NCBI RefSeq assembly: GCF_048060095.1
Contig: NZ_JBLUOA010000001.1
Coordinates: 930,001 to 994,000 of the forward strand
Direction: 5' to 3'
Source of the DNA: JBLUOA01 sp048060095
GTDB lineage: Bacteria; Pseudomonadota; Alphaproteobacteria; Rhodobacterales; Rhodobacteraceae
Length of the DNA stretch: 64,000 bases
Numbering within the stretch: the first letter of the stretch is position 1; every line of letters starts with the position of its first letter. The position numbers were made by a program, and so were the translations under genes. The notes beneath the pieces were generated by a model. It was not told where the DNA came from. It saw only the letters and a program-made list of their open reading frames with translations, and did no database searches. Positions 27,157 to 35,971 of the stretch are shown one piece after another.

Positions 27157-28022
27157 GCGACCTTCTCCAGCGTCACCTCGGGCTGAATGCCAAGCGCATG
27201 GCACACATCGCGGGTCAGGCCGGGGCGGTTCAGGGTGTAGAAGTGCAAATCCTCGACCCCGCCATCGAGCAGTTTCGAACAAAGCTCTGTGCACAGCGCA
27301 ATCGCCAGCAGGTCCGACCGATCGTCGCGCTCGGCTTTTTCAAAGGCATGATGCGCCCAATCGGGGATGTAGGCACCGCAGGCGTCGGCGAACTTCTTGG
27401 TGCCCGCCCAGCTGTGGATCGGCAGGATGCCCGGAATGATCGGCGCGTCGATCCCGGCCTTTTCGCAGGCGTCGCGGAAGCGAAAGAACGTATCCGCCTC
27501 AAAAAAGAACTGCGTGATGGCCGAGGATGCCCCGGCGTCGATCTTGCGCTTCAGCCAGTCGATATCCTGGGTGCGGGTCAGCGCCTCGGGGTGGGGTTCG
27601 GGATAGGCACCGACGCGGATGTTGAAATCTCCGGCCTCGGCCAGTGCTTCGATCAGTTCGCAGCTATTGGCGAACCCGTCGGGGTGGGGGGTAAAACTAT
27701 CCGCGCCGTTCGGGGCGTCGCCGCGCAGGGCCACGATGTCTTTCACGCCTGCCTTCGCATAGCGCCGCGCAATGTCGAGCGTTTCGGCGCGGGACGCATC
27801 CACACAGGTCAGGTGCGCCGCGACGTTCAGCCCGGTATGCGCGCCGATCGTCGTGACCGCATCATGGGTCAGATCACGGGTTGTGCCACCAGCACCATAG
27901 GTGACGGACACGAATTTCGGCGCAAGCGGGGAGAGCGCATGCACCGTATCCCAAAGGCGAAACGACCCTTCGAGGGATTTGGGGGGGAAGAACTCGAAAG
28001 AGATATTGGGCGTGTTCATCAT
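27153..28022 (-). CDS. metF: Methylenetetrahydrofolate reductase
   Basis: Reduces 5,10-methylene-THF to 5-methyl-THF, the methyl donor for methionine synthesis. 289 residues, usual bacterial size. Family motifs: ISFEFFPPK at the start, VSVTYGAGGTTRD, and VALRGDAP in the middle, then QFFFEADTF. It is divergent from the LysR gene metR with a 95-nt gap holding a perfect MetR half-site pair. At the 3' end it overlaps the DUF2235 gene by 4 nt. Confidence 0.95.
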   Translation of the reverse strand: MMNTPNISFEFFPPKSLEGSFRLWDTVHALSPLAPKFVSVTYGAGGTTRDLTHDAVTTIGAHTGLNVAAHLTCVDASRAETLDIARRYAKAGVKDIVALRGDAPNGADSFTPHPDGFANSCELIEALAEAGDFNIRVGAYPEPHPEALTRTQDIDWLKRKIDAGASSAITQFFFEADTFFRFRDACEKAGIDAPIIPGILPIHSWAGTKKFADACGAYIPDWAHHAFEKAERDDRSDLLAIALCTELCSKLLDGGVEDLHFYTLNRPGLTRDVCHALGIQPEVTLEKVA

Positions 28023-28070
28023 CTAATCCTATGCTGGCGGCTTGCAGCAGATGTCCCACGCGCGTAAAGA

Positions 28071-28083
28071 TGAAGCAAATTCA
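28071..28083. promoter_or_regulatory. MetR binding site between metF and metR
   Basis: TGAAGCAAATTCA fits the established MetR consensus TGAANNNNNTTCA exactly. It lies 49 nt upstream of the metF start and 35 nt upstream of the metR start, a position from which it can serve both genes. Confidence 0.8.
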
Positions 28084-28117
28084 TAATTCTCAACATCAAT
28101 ATGAGGCTGGTTCACAA

Positions 28118-29038
28118 ATGCACTTGGAGTTTCGCCACCTGCGCGCGATCAAGGCGATCCATGACGCAGGCGGTCTGGGGCGGGCCGCGGATATCCTGCA
28201 CATCACGCAATCGGCGCTGAGCCATCAGATCAAAGGCTTGGAGGATCAGGCGGGGGTGGAGCTGTTCGCCCGACGTTCAAAACCGCTGAAACTGTCGGCG
28301 GCGGGGCTGCGTTTGCTGCGGCTGGCCGAGAAAATCCTGCCAGAGATCGAAGCCACTGAAGAGGAATTTCGCGGGCTTCTGTCCGGTAAATCCGGGCGGC
28401 TGCATATCGCCATCGAATGCCACGCCTGTTTTGAATGGCTGTTCCCGGTGCTTGAGGAATTTCGCAAGGCGTGGCCCGATGTGGATGTCGACATCCGCCC
28501 CGGCCTCGCCTTCGGCGCGCTGCCCGCGCTTCAGCGGGAGGAGGTCGATCTGGTCGTCTCTTCCGACCCGGAAAAGCTCGCCGGAGTTGAATTCGCGCCG
28601 CTGTTTGACTATGAGCCTGTGTTTGTCGCGTCCTCCCAGCACCCGCTGGCGCAAAAAACGTTCATAGAGGCCGGGGATTTCCGTGGCGAAACGCTGATTA
28701 CCTATCCGGTGGACCGATCCCGCCTAGACGTGTTCACGCAGCTTCTGACCCCCGCGAAGGTCGAACCCGATGCGATCCGCCAAGTCGAACTGACCGCGGT
28801 GATCTTGCTGCTTGTCGCATCGAACCGGGGGGTGTCGGTGCTGCCCGACTGGGTGGTGCGCGAGGTGCGTTATAGTTCGGACTACGTCACGCGGCCGATC
28901 ACCAAGGGCGGGCTGACACGACGACTCTACGCCGCGACGCGAAGCGAGGACGCGGCGCTGCCGTTCATGTCCCACCTCATCCGGTTGGCGCGGTCGATTC
29001 CCGTGAAGCTGCAACGCGGTGAACAGATCGACGCATGA
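28118..29038 (+). CDS. metR: LysR-family regulator MetR
   Basis: 306 residues. An N-terminal winged helix-turn-helix (MHLEFRHLRAIKAIHDAGGLGRAADILHITQSALSHQI) is followed by a LysR substrate-binding domain from about residue 90. MetR activates methionine and methyl-folate genes with homocysteine as coinducer. Assignment rests on the divergent metF and the perfect MetR site. I chose ATG 28118 since the upstream Met codons in frame (28031, 28070) would place that operator inside the coding region; a GAGG at 28103 is a weak ribosome site. Confidence 0.88.
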   Translation: MHLEFRHLRAIKAIHDAGGLGRAADILHITQSALSHQIKGLEDQAGVELFARRSKPLKLSAAGLRLLRLAEKILPEIEATEEEFRGLLSGKSGRLHIAIECHACFEWLFPVLEEFRKAWPDVDVDIRPGLAFGALPALQREEVDLVVSSDPEKLAGVEFAPLFDYEPVFVASSQHPLAQKTFIEAGDFRGETLITYPVDRSRLDVFTQLLTPAKVEPDAIRQVELTAVILLLVASNRGVSVLPDWVVREVRYSSDYVTRPITKGGLTRRLYAATRSEDAALPFMSHLIRLARSIPVKLQRGEQIDA

Positions 29039-29088
29039 TGAGGGGCTGCGCCCCACGATTTATCCTCGCCGCGATGCGGCTCAGGCAT

Positions 29089-29111
29089 GAGTATTTTTGG
29101 CAAGATGAAAC
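29089..29111 (+). repeat. 23-bp intergenic element, copy B
   Basis: Reads GAGTATTT, TTG, GCAAGATGAAAC on the plus strand. Located 51 nt after the metR stop, after two GC hairpins. Identical to copy A on its own strand. Confidence 0.85.
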
Positions 29112-29225
29112 GGGCGGTCGTTTGGCAACCAACAATTAAGGTTACTGTCCCAAGGTGCATGTGCGGAACAGGCTGGAGAGCCGATGGCCGCGCAAGGTGA
29201 AACTCTAGTTCTCTGGTGTGTCATC

Positions 29226-29259
29226 GGGGCAAGATGCGGCGTTTGTTTCATCTTGCCCC
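29226..29259. repeat. 11-bp perfect inverted repeat made from element cores
   Basis: GGGGCAAGATG at 29226-29236 pairs with CATCTTGCCCC at 29249-29259 across a 12-nt loop. The left arm is the inner part of the 23-bp element on the plus strand and the right arm belongs to copy C on the minus strand, so a partial and a full copy face each other. Confidence 0.75.
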
Positions 29260-29267
29260 AAATACTC
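29245..29267 (-). repeat. 23-bp intergenic element, copy C
   Basis: On the minus strand it reads GAGTATTT, GGG, GCAAGATGAAAC, preceded by GCCTGCGGCGC. It lies about 100 nt upstream of the inositol-phosphatase family gene and points away from it. Confidence 0.85.
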
Positions 29268-29365
29268 GCGCCGCAGGCACAAAACTCTTTGGCGACTTTC
29301 GCTGCCCCTCTTGGCAATCCCTGATCGTGGGCGTATACGCGCGGGCTGACAAAGGAGCCCCCGGT

Positions 29366-30154
29366 ATGCAAGGCAGTGCCAATCTAAACGTGATGATCAA
29401 GGCCGCGCGAAAAGCGGGGCGGTCGCTGACCAAAGACTTCCGCGAGGTCGAGAACCTTCAGGTGTCGATGAAGGGGGCGGGCGATTTCGTCAGCCGGGCG
29501 GATATCGCCGCGGAAAAGATCATTCGCGAAGAGCTGATGGAAGCGCGCCCGACCTATGGCTGGCTTGCCGAGGAGGGGGGCGAGGCCGAGGGCAAGGACC
29601 CGACCCGGCGCTGGATCGTCGATCCGCTGGATGGCACCACGAACTTCTTGCACGGGCTGCCCCATTGGGCGGTGTCCATCGCGCTTGAGCATAAGGGCGA
29701 GATCGTCGCCGGCGTCGTCTTTGACCCGGCGAAGGACGAGATGTTCTTTGCCGAGAAGGGCGCGGGCGCGTGGATGAACGAAAGCCGCCTTCGGGTGTCC
29801 GGGCGCAACAAGATGATCGAATCGATCTTTGCGACAGGCCTGCCGTTTGGCGGGCGGTCTGACTTGCCCGAGACATTGAAAGAGCTTGCGAAGCTGATGC
29901 CAGCCTGCGCCGGTGTGCGGCGCTGGGGGTCGGCGGCGCTTGACCTCGCCTATGTCGCGGCGGGGCGGTATGATGGATACTGGGAACGCCGTCTGAACGC
30001 CTGGGATCTGGCCGCCGGGCTGTTGATCGTGCGCGAGGCGGGCGGCTTGGCAGAGCCGTTGCGCGTTGGCAAGCATATCCTTGAGGACGGCGAAATCCTC
30101 TGCGCGAACGAAGCGATTTTCGATCAGTTCAGCAAAGCGGTGCGCAGCGCCTAA
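29366..30154 (+). CDS. suhB: Inositol monophosphatase family protein
   Basis: 262 residues. Metal-dependent phosphatase with the two family signatures: WIVDPLDGTTNFLHGLP at about 89-105 (Asp ligands) and WDLAAGLLIVREAGG near the C-terminus, plus the early GDFVSRADIAAE and EEGGE. Acts on inositol-1-phosphate or related sugar phosphates; SuhB homologues also assist rRNA transcription. ATG 29366 has AAAGGAG 8 nt upstream. Its TAA stop and the TAG stop of the convergent GFA gene share CTAA. Confidence 0.92.
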   Translation: MQGSANLNVMIKAARKAGRSLTKDFREVENLQVSMKGAGDFVSRADIAAEKIIREELMEARPTYGWLAEEGGEAEGKDPTRRWIVDPLDGTTNFLHGLPHWAVSIALEHKGEIVAGVVFDPAKDEMFFAEKGAGAWMNESRLRVSGRNKMIESIFATGLPFGGRSDLPETLKELAKLMPACAGVRRWGSAALDLAYVAAGRYDGYWERRLNAWDLAAGLLIVREAGGLAEPLRVGKHILEDGEILCANEAIFDQFSKAVRSA

Positions 30155-30513
30155 TCCTTGGCGTCTGAGGGGTGATTGACCCCGTCTGACCACGGTATAT
30201 CGCCCAAATCGCGCGGGTTCACACCTTCAATCGCCGCGACATTCACTCCGTATTCGTTTGGGTTCGACCGCCGCTGGTGGTGGGTATAGATACCGCAGGT
30301 CTTACAGAAATAGTGCTTCGCCGTGCCGGTGCCCCATGTGTAACGGGTCAGGTTGTCTTCGCCCTTCACAATGCGCAGATCGTCCAGATCGACGGTCACG
30401 GCGGCGGCACCCCGGCGGCGACAAAAGGAACAATCGCAGCGCCCGGCTTCGGTCAATGGTTCGTTCGGTGTCACGTCAAGTTCGACGGCACCGCAGTGGC
30501 AGGTCAGTTTCAT
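30151..30513 (-). CDS. GFA (glutathione-dependent formaldehyde-activating) family protein
   Basis: 120 residues. Zinc-binding cysteines follow the family pattern: CHCGAVEL at the N-terminus, RCDCSFCRRRG at about 25-35, and CKTCGIYTHH at about 70-80. The GFA fold is shared by enzymes and unknown proteins, so a glutathione role is not proven. ATG 30513 starts MKLTCHCGAVEL; the rhomboid gene stop overlaps it by 4 nt, so they are co-transcribed. Confidence 0.88.
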   Translation of the reverse strand: MKLTCHCGAVELDVTPNEPLTEAGRCDCSFCRRRGAAAVTVDLDDLRIVKGEDNLTRYTWGTGTAKHYFCKTCGIYTHHQRRSNPNEYGVNVAAIEGVNPRDLGDIPWSDGVNHPSDAKD

Positions 30514-31256
30514 CGACGTCTCTTTACTTTGGGAATTCCGGATTTTGTGACGGTGTATTCCGCTTCGGGGTGGGGCGGGTGGCCTTCGGTGCGGTCCCAG
30601 AACTCTGTCCCGCCGCGTTTTTTCCAAGCGGGCAACATCAGTGCAAAACCGATCAGGAAGCCGCCCGCGTGTGCCCAATAGGCGACGCCTGAGCCTGCGA
30701 CGTCTGACGTGACGCCACTGACAAGCTGGAAGGCGAACCACAGGCCAAGCATGATCCACGCCGGGACCGGGATGATTTTGAAGAATACGATGAAGATGAA
30801 CAGGATATCGACCTTCGCCTTTGGAAACAGCAGAAGATAGCCGCCCATCACGCCTGCAATCGCTCCGGATGCGCCGACCACGGGGACGAGCGACGCGGGA
30901 TCGGCCATCACCTGCGCAAGGCTCGCCGCGATACCGGCGGCGAGGTAGAAGGCGGCGAAGCCGAAATGGCCAAGCTCATCCTCCATATTGTCGCCGAAAA
31001 TCCACAGGAACAGCATGTTGCCGCCAAGGTGCAGGACGCCGCCATGCAGGAACATCGAGGTAATCAGCGTCACGGGCTTTTCGCCGGTGGTGATCAGGCC
31101 GGGGGTCATCGCCCAGTCGTGGTAGAACCACGCCAGCTTCATCGGCTGGTCCATCAGGCCCCAATAGCTGATGAAAATCCCGATATTGAGTGCCATGATC
31201 GCCCAGGTGACATAGGGCGTCCGGTTCGACGGGTTATGATCGCGGATCGGGAACAT
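30510..31256 (-). CDS. Rhomboid family intramembrane serine protease
   Basis: 248 residues, about six membrane helices. The catalytic Ser130 is in VGASGAIAGVMGGYLL and the catalytic His196 in YWAHAGGFLIGFAL; the HLGGNMLFLWIFGDN segment at about 76-90 has the conserved His and Asn of the oxyanion site. Cleaves membrane proteins within or near the bilayer; substrate unknown. The start codon lies in the 3' arm of a perfect 12-bp hairpin and has no visible ribosome site. Confidence 0.92.
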   Translation of the reverse strand: MFPIRDHNPSNRTPYVTWAIMALNIGIFISYWGLMDQPMKLAWFYHDWAMTPGLITTGEKPVTLITSMFLHGGVLHLGGNMLFLWIFGDNMEDELGHFGFAAFYLAAGIAASLAQVMADPASLVPVVGASGAIAGVMGGYLLLFPKAKVDILFIFIVFFKIIPVPAWIMLGLWFAFQLVSGVTSDVAGSGVAYWAHAGGFLIGFALMLPAWKKRGGTEFWDRTEGHPPHPEAEYTVTKSGIPKVKRRR

Positions 31257-31279
31257 GGGCGCAGCTTGCCCATGTTCCC
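31249..31279. terminator. 12-bp perfect hairpin after putA, covering the rhomboid start codon
   Basis: GGGAACATGGGC at 31249-31260 pairs fully with GCCCATGTTCCC at 31268-31279 across a 7-nt loop. In the minus-strand transcript it lies 13 nt after the putA stop, and its 3' arm contains the rhomboid ATG (31254-31256). There is no U tract after it, so it may be a weak terminator or a translational control element. Confidence 0.65.
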
Positions 31280-31291
31280 GCCAAGGTCAAG

Positions 31292-34200
31292 TCAGCTATC
31301 GCCCACTTCGGCCAGCAGCGCGGCGTTCCCGCCCGCCGCCGTGGTGTCGACGCAGACGTGCCGTTCAAGCAGAACGCGGGCGATGTCGATCTCTCCGCAG
31401 ATCAGGGGCAGGATCGCGCCGTCGCGCTGGGCGAGCGCTTGGGCATAGGCGCGGGCGGTCGCGTCGTCGCCCCAGAACGCCGCGCCGGAAAACCCGGCGA
31501 GAGTGCTGAGGGCGTCGGGGGCTAGGCCATCCGCCTCAACCGCGTAACCGCCGAGGCTGCGGACGGTTTCAGCCTGCAAGCGCGCCGCTTCCTGACCGGG
31601 GCCGAGGCACAGGACGGGCGCGCGGGGCGACAGGCCAAGCTGGTTCGATTCACCCGTTGGTCCCGGCAGGGTGATCTTGCGCAAGGGCTGGTCGCTGATC
31701 TGGGCGGCGTCCAGCAGTTTTTGGACACGGGCGGCATCGGCCTTGCTGGTTCTCTCGCCGCCTGAAGCCGGCGGTTCGCTGCGGGTAAAACGGGGCAGGT
31801 AGTGCGGGCCACCCGCCTTTGGTCCGGTGCCGGAAAGTCCTTCGCCCCCAAAGGGTTGAGAGCCGACAATCGCACCGATCTGGTTGCGATTGACGTAGAT
31901 ATTGCCCGCGTGGAGCCGTTCGACGATGTGCTGCACACGGTCGTCGATGCGGGTGTGCAGGCCGAAGGTCAGGCCGTAACCGGTGGCATTGATGGTTTCG
32001 ATGACCTTGTCGATCTCTTGCGATTTGAAGGTCGCGATGTGAAGGACGGGGCCGAAGATTTCACGTTCCATCTCTGCGATGGAGCTTACGCGGATCGCGA
32101 CGGGCGGCACGAAATGACCGGCCCCCGGCACCGCGATTTCCTTGAGGACACGGCCATCGGCGCGGGCCTTGGCGATGTAATCGTCAATATCGGCTTTCGC
32201 CTCTGCGTCGATGACGGGACCAACGTCGGTGGCGTATTCCCACGGCTGGCCAAGCTTCAGTTCGTCCATCGCGCCGAACAGCATCGTCTTGAAGCTGTCG
32301 GCGATGTCTTCCTGAACGTAAAGGCAACGGAGGGCGGAGCAGCGCTGGCCAGCCGACTGGAAGGCGCTTTCGATAATGCTTTGCACGGCCTGTTCGGGCA
32401 GGGCGGTCGAATCCACGATCATCGCGTTCAGGCCGCCGGTTTCCGCGATCAGCGGCGCGGCGGGGTCGAGGTTGTCGGCCATCGCCCGGCGAATGATCTG
32501 CGCGGTTTCGGTGGAGCCGGTGAAGGCGACACCCTTGATCCGTGGGTCAGAGGTCAGCGCGGCCCCGACGGTCGGGCCATCGCCCGGCAGCAGTTGCAGA
32601 ACCTCGCGCGGGACGCCGGCCTCGTGCAGCAGCTTGACAGCGAAGGTGGCGATCAGCGGAGTTTGTTCTGCCGGTTTCGCAAGAACGCCGTTGCCAGCGG
32701 CAAGGGCCGCCGCGACCTGGCCGGAAAAGATGGCCAGCGGGAAGTTCCACGGGGAAATACAGGTGAAGAGGCCAGCGGGCGGGTTTGTCAGCCCTTCGGC
32801 CTCATTCGCGTAGTAGCGCAGGAAATCGACCGCTTCGCGCAGTTCGCCCACGCAGTCAATCTGGATCTTCCCGGCCTCGCGGCTGAGGATTGCGAAAAGC
32901 TCTCCGAAATGCGCTTCGTATAGGTCGGCGGCGCGGCGCAGGATGTCGCCGCGGGTTTTGGCGTCCGCGTTCCATTGGGTTGCGGCGGACAAGGCCGTTT
33001 CGACGTCCGCAGAGGTTGCCCAGCGCACCGTTCCGACCTGATCTGTCGGGTTGGCGGGGTTCAGGATGGGCTCGGATTTGCCCTTGTCCGCCTTGCCCGC
33101 GATCAGCGGTTCGGCGGTGAACTGCGCCGTCTTGTGGGGGTTCCGTGCGGCGTCTATCGCGTCGATATCCGGGCCGTGAGACAGATCCCAGCCCTGGGAA
33201 TTCTTGCGCCCGTCAAACAGGTCCGGTCCCTTGCGCACCACGGGGTTCGCGGGGGCGTCGAGGTAGCCTTCGACCTCGACGAAGGGGTCGGCGGCGACGA
33301 CTTCTGGCGGCACGTCTTCGTCAACGATCTGGTTCACGAAACTGCTGTTCGCGCCGTTTTCGAGCAGGCGACGGACGAGGTAGGCGAGCAGATCGCGGTG
33401 TTCGCCAACGGGCGCGTAGATGCGGCAGCGGGTCTGGTTTTCGGCCATCACGATGTCATGCAGCCGTTCCCCCATCCCGTGCAGGCGCTGGAATTCGTAG
33501 GCGCGCGGATCGTCGGCCATGTCGAGAACGGCGGCGACCGTATGGGCGTTGTGCGTGGCGAATTGCGGATAAATGCGGTCGGTCATGCCAAGCAGCTTGC
33601 GGGCGTTCGCGATGTAGCTGACATCGGTTGACGCTTTGCGCGTGAAGACCGGGAAACCTTCCATCCCCTCGACCTGCGCGAGCTTGATTTCTGTGTCCCA
33701 GTAGGCGCCTTTCACCAGACGCACCATGAAGCGGCGATCAAGCTTCTCGGCCAGCGCGTAAATCCAGTCGATCGCGTCGCCGGTGCGGGGGCCGAAGGCC
33801 TGCACGACGATGCCGAACCCGTCCCAGCCTTTCAGCGCGCTGTCGGACAGCACGGCTTCGATGACGTCAAGGGAAAGGGCAAGCCTGTCAGCCTCTTCCG
33901 CGTCGATGTTGAAGCCCATGCCGGCGGATTTCGCGAGTTGGGCGAGCGACCGAACGCGGGGGACGAGTTCGTCCATCACGCGATCTTTCTGGGCAACCTC
34001 GTAACGTGGATGCAGGGCGGACAGCTTGACCGAAATCCCCGGATTTTCGCGGATGTCGGACGAATTGCACGCCGCCGCAATCGCGGAAATCGCGCGGGAA
34101 TAGGACAGGTGGTAGCGGCGCGCGTCGGCATCGGTGCGGGCGGCTTCGCCAAGCATGTCGTAGGAATAGGTGTAACCCTTCGCCTCCATCCCCTCGGCGC

Positions 34201-34738
34201 GCTTCATCGCGGACTGGATGGTTTCACCCAGCACGAATTGGCGCCCCATCTCGCGCATCGCGCGGGACACCGCGGCGCGGATCACAGGTTCGCCCAGCCG
34301 CTTTACCGCCCCGTGCAGATGGCGTGCGACGCCGGGGTTTTCGTCGTCCAGCACCTTACCCGTCAGCATCAGCGCCCAGGTGGAGGCATTGACGAGCGAG
34401 GAGGAGGAATGCCCAAGGTGCTTGCCCCAATCGGACGGCGCGATCTTGTCTTCGATCAGCGCGTCGATGGTGTCGGCATCGGGAACACGCAGCAGCGCTT
34501 CGGCAAGGCACATCAGCGCGATGCCTTCGTCGGTCGACAGGCCGTATTCGGCAAGGAAGACCTCCATCAAGCCGGGCTTTGCAGATTGGCGAATGCTGCG
34601 CACAAGCTCTGCCGCTTTTGCCGCGATCCGGGCGCGATCCTCTGCCGACAGGTTCGCGCGGTCGATCAGTTCGACCAGTTTGTCGTGTTCGTCTGCATAT
34701 GTGTTGGCTTCGAGCCGCGCGTAGATATCTGGCAGCAT
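31292..34738 (-). CDS. putA: Bifunctional proline dehydrogenase / glutamate-semialdehyde dehydrogenase
   Basis: Oxidises proline to glutamate in two steps (FAD, then NAD). 1148 residues. The N-terminal part is the PutA dimerisation arm and proline dehydrogenase barrel (NIDAEEADRL, RLVKGAYWDTEIK, RIYAPVGEHRDLLAYLVRRLLENG). The aldehyde dehydrogenase part has ISPWNFPLAIF, GSTETAQII, ETGGLNAMIV and the active Cys in SAGQRCSALR at about 800. A C-terminal domain follows. There is no ribbon-helix-helix DNA-binding domain, so regulation is left to the divergent Lrp-type gene. A strong AAGGAGG site precedes the ATG. Confidence 0.96.
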   Translation of the reverse strand: MLPDIYARLEANTYADEHDKLVELIDRANLSAEDRARIAAKAAELVRSIRQSAKPGLMEVFLAEYGLSTDEGIALMCLAEALLRVPDADTIDALIEDKIAPSDWGKHLGHSSSSLVNASTWALMLTGKVLDDENPGVARHLHGAVKRLGEPVIRAAVSRAMREMGRQFVLGETIQSAMKRAEGMEAKGYTYSYDMLGEAARTDADARRYHLSYSRAISAIAAACNSSDIRENPGISVKLSALHPRYEVAQKDRVMDELVPRVRSLAQLAKSAGMGFNIDAEEADRLALSLDVIEAVLSDSALKGWDGFGIVVQAFGPRTGDAIDWIYALAEKLDRRFMVRLVKGAYWDTEIKLAQVEGMEGFPVFTRKASTDVSYIANARKLLGMTDRIYPQFATHNAHTVAAVLDMADDPRAYEFQRLHGMGERLHDIVMAENQTRCRIYAPVGEHRDLLAYLVRRLLENGANSSFVNQIVDEDVPPEVVAADPFVEVEGYLDAPANPVVRKGPDLFDGRKNSQGWDLSHGPDIDAIDAARNPHKTAQFTAEPLIAGKADKGKSEPILNPANPTDQVGTVRWATSADVETALSAATQWNADAKTRGDILRRAADLYEAHFGELFAILSREAGKIQIDCVGELREAVDFLRYYANEAEGLTNPPAGLFTCISPWNFPLAIFSGQVAAALAAGNGVLAKPAEQTPLIATFAVKLLHEAGVPREVLQLLPGDGPTVGAALTSDPRIKGVAFTGSTETAQIIRRAMADNLDPAAPLIAETGGLNAMIVDSTALPEQAVQSIIESAFQSAGQRCSALRCLYVQEDIADSFKTMLFGAMDELKLGQPWEYATDVGPVIDAEAKADIDDYIAKARADGRVLKEIAVPGAGHFVPPVAIRVSSIAEMEREIFGPVLHIATFKSQEIDKVIETINATGYGLTFGLHTRIDDRVQHIVERLHAGNIYVNRNQIGAIVGSQPFGGEGLSGTGPKAGGPHYLPRFTRSEPPASGGERTSKADAARVQKLLDAAQISDQPLRKITLPGPTGESNQLGLSPRAPVLCLGPGQEAARLQAETVRSLGGYAVEADGLAPDALSTLAGFSGAAFWGDDATARAYAQALAQRDGAILPLICGEIDIARVLLERHVCVDTTAAGGNAALLAEVGDS

Positions 34739-34848
34739 GGTGGTCCTCCTTACGATAGACTATGATACCAGCTAGAGAGTTTCCGTTTCGCCTGAAGATG
34801 TGCAAATGGCAGGCGATACGACTGAATTTATGGCTATGGAGCGGCGAA

Positions 34849-35319
34849 ATGGACGATCTGACGCTCGACCGGTTCGACAATGCGATTCTGAACCAGCTTG
34901 CGGGCGACGGGCGGGTTAGCATGACCGAACTTGCGCGCCGCATCGGGCTGACGAAATCGCCCACGCAGGCGCGGGTCAGACGGCTGGAAGAGTTGGGCGT
35001 CATCAAGGGATACCGCGCCATGCTGGACCCGATCCGGCTGGGTCTGGACCACGTGGCTTTTGTCGAAGTGCGCCTGTCCGACACCCGCGAAGCCGCGCTT
35101 GCCGCGTTCAACAAGGCCGTCGTGCAGGTGCCTGAGATTGAGGAATGTCACATGCTCGCCGCGAATTTCGACTATCTGCTGAAGGTTCGCGCCCGCGACA
35201 TGCGCAGCTATCGCGCTGTATTGGCTGAGAAAATATCCTCACTGCCGTATGTGTCCGGCACCTCGACCTTTGTGGCGATGCAGGCGGTCAAGGAAATCGG
35301 TCTCTCAGATGTGAGTTGA
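34849..35319 (+). CDS. putR: Lrp/AsnC-family regulator of proline catabolism
   Basis: 156 residues. Helix-turn-helix at the N-terminus (LDRFDNAILNQLAGDGRVSMTELARRIGLTKSPTQARVRRLEELGVI) and a RAM ligand-binding domain behind it. In alphaproteobacteria the Lrp-type PutR, divergent from putA, activates putA with proline; the arrangement here is the same, with 110 nt between the genes. ATG 34849 follows a GGAGCGG site; upstream Met codons in the frame extend into the putA promoter. The stop overlaps the next small gene region. Confidence 0.93.
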   Translation: MDDLTLDRFDNAILNQLAGDGRVSMTELARRIGLTKSPTQARVRRLEELGVIKGYRAMLDPIRLGLDHVAFVEVRLSDTREAALAAFNKAVVQVPEIEECHMLAANFDYLLKVRARDMRSYRAVLAEKISSLPYVSGTSTFVAMQAVKEIGLSDVS

Positions 35320-35351
35320 CGGGCGGGCGGTTGATGCAGGACGATTTCGCC

Positions 35352-35897
35352 ATGCGACTGATGATCATTGCCCTGGCCCTTGCCGCCCCCGCCGTTGCGT
35401 TTGCCGACACTTGCCCTGACGTGCCTGAACGGGGCGCCCGGTATGACGCGTTGATGAAGGGCGTGCGCACCGCGCCGAATGAAAACGCCGCGCGGCAAAT
35501 CAGCAATGAACTGTGGGAGATTTGGGCGAACGCCCCAGACACTCGCGCCCAAGCGCTGCTGGATGAAGGAATGCAGCGCCGCGCCGGGTTCGATTTCGAT
35601 GGCGCGATCATCGCGTTTGATGCGTTGGTCGAGTACTGCCCCGATTATGCCGAGGGCTACAATCAACGCGCCTTCGTCAATTTTATCCGTGGAGAATATG
35701 CGCTGGCGCTGGATGACCTCGACCTCGCGCTTGAACGTGATCCGGTCCATATCGCGGCGCTGTCGGGGCGGGCGCTGACCTTGATGGGCATGGGCCAGAT
35801 GGATGACGGGCAGGACCAGTTGCGCGCGGCGCTTGAACTGAACCCATGGCTGCCGGAACGCAATATGCTGGTTGAACCTGCGGGCGACGATATCTGA
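35352..35897 (+). CDS. Secreted TPR-repeat protein
   Basis: 181 residues from ATG 35352, with a signal peptide MRLMIIALALAAPAVAFA. Two or three tetratricopeptide units follow, seen at FDFDGAIIAFDALVEYCPDYAEGYNQRAFVNFIRGEYALALDDLDLALERDP (broken here only by description: residues about 80-135). Likely periplasmic; partner unknown. ATG codons at 35316 and 35334 are possible longer starts, but the 35352 start puts the signal peptide at the very N-terminus and has AGGAC 8 nt before it. Confidence 0.8.
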   Translation: MRLMIIALALAAPAVAFADTCPDVPERGARYDALMKGVRTAPNENAARQISNELWEIWANAPDTRAQALLDEGMQRRAGFDFDGAIIAFDALVEYCPDYAEGYNQRAFVNFIRGEYALALDDLDLALERDPVHIAALSGRALTLMGMGQMDDGQDQLRAALELNPWLPERNMLVEPAGDDI

Positions 35898-35971
35898 CCC
35901 GAGGGGCGGCCCGAAAATTGGCCGAACACCGCCTTTACACCCCCCATACAACCGCTATTGTCGCGCCGCCC

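Larger units (their letters stand above)
29039..29365. other. 327-nt region between metR and the inositol-phosphatase gene, two facing repeat copies
   Basis: No gene is seen here. From left to right: a GGGGC/GCCCC hairpin at 29042-29054 just after the metR stop, a GCCGC/GCGGC hairpin near 29068, element copy B on the plus strand (29089-29111), a stretch of about 110 nt without a feature, an 11-bp inverted repeat (29226-29259), element copy C on the minus strand (29245-29267), and the promoter and ribosome site (AAAGGAG at 29351) of the next gene. Confidence 0.7.
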
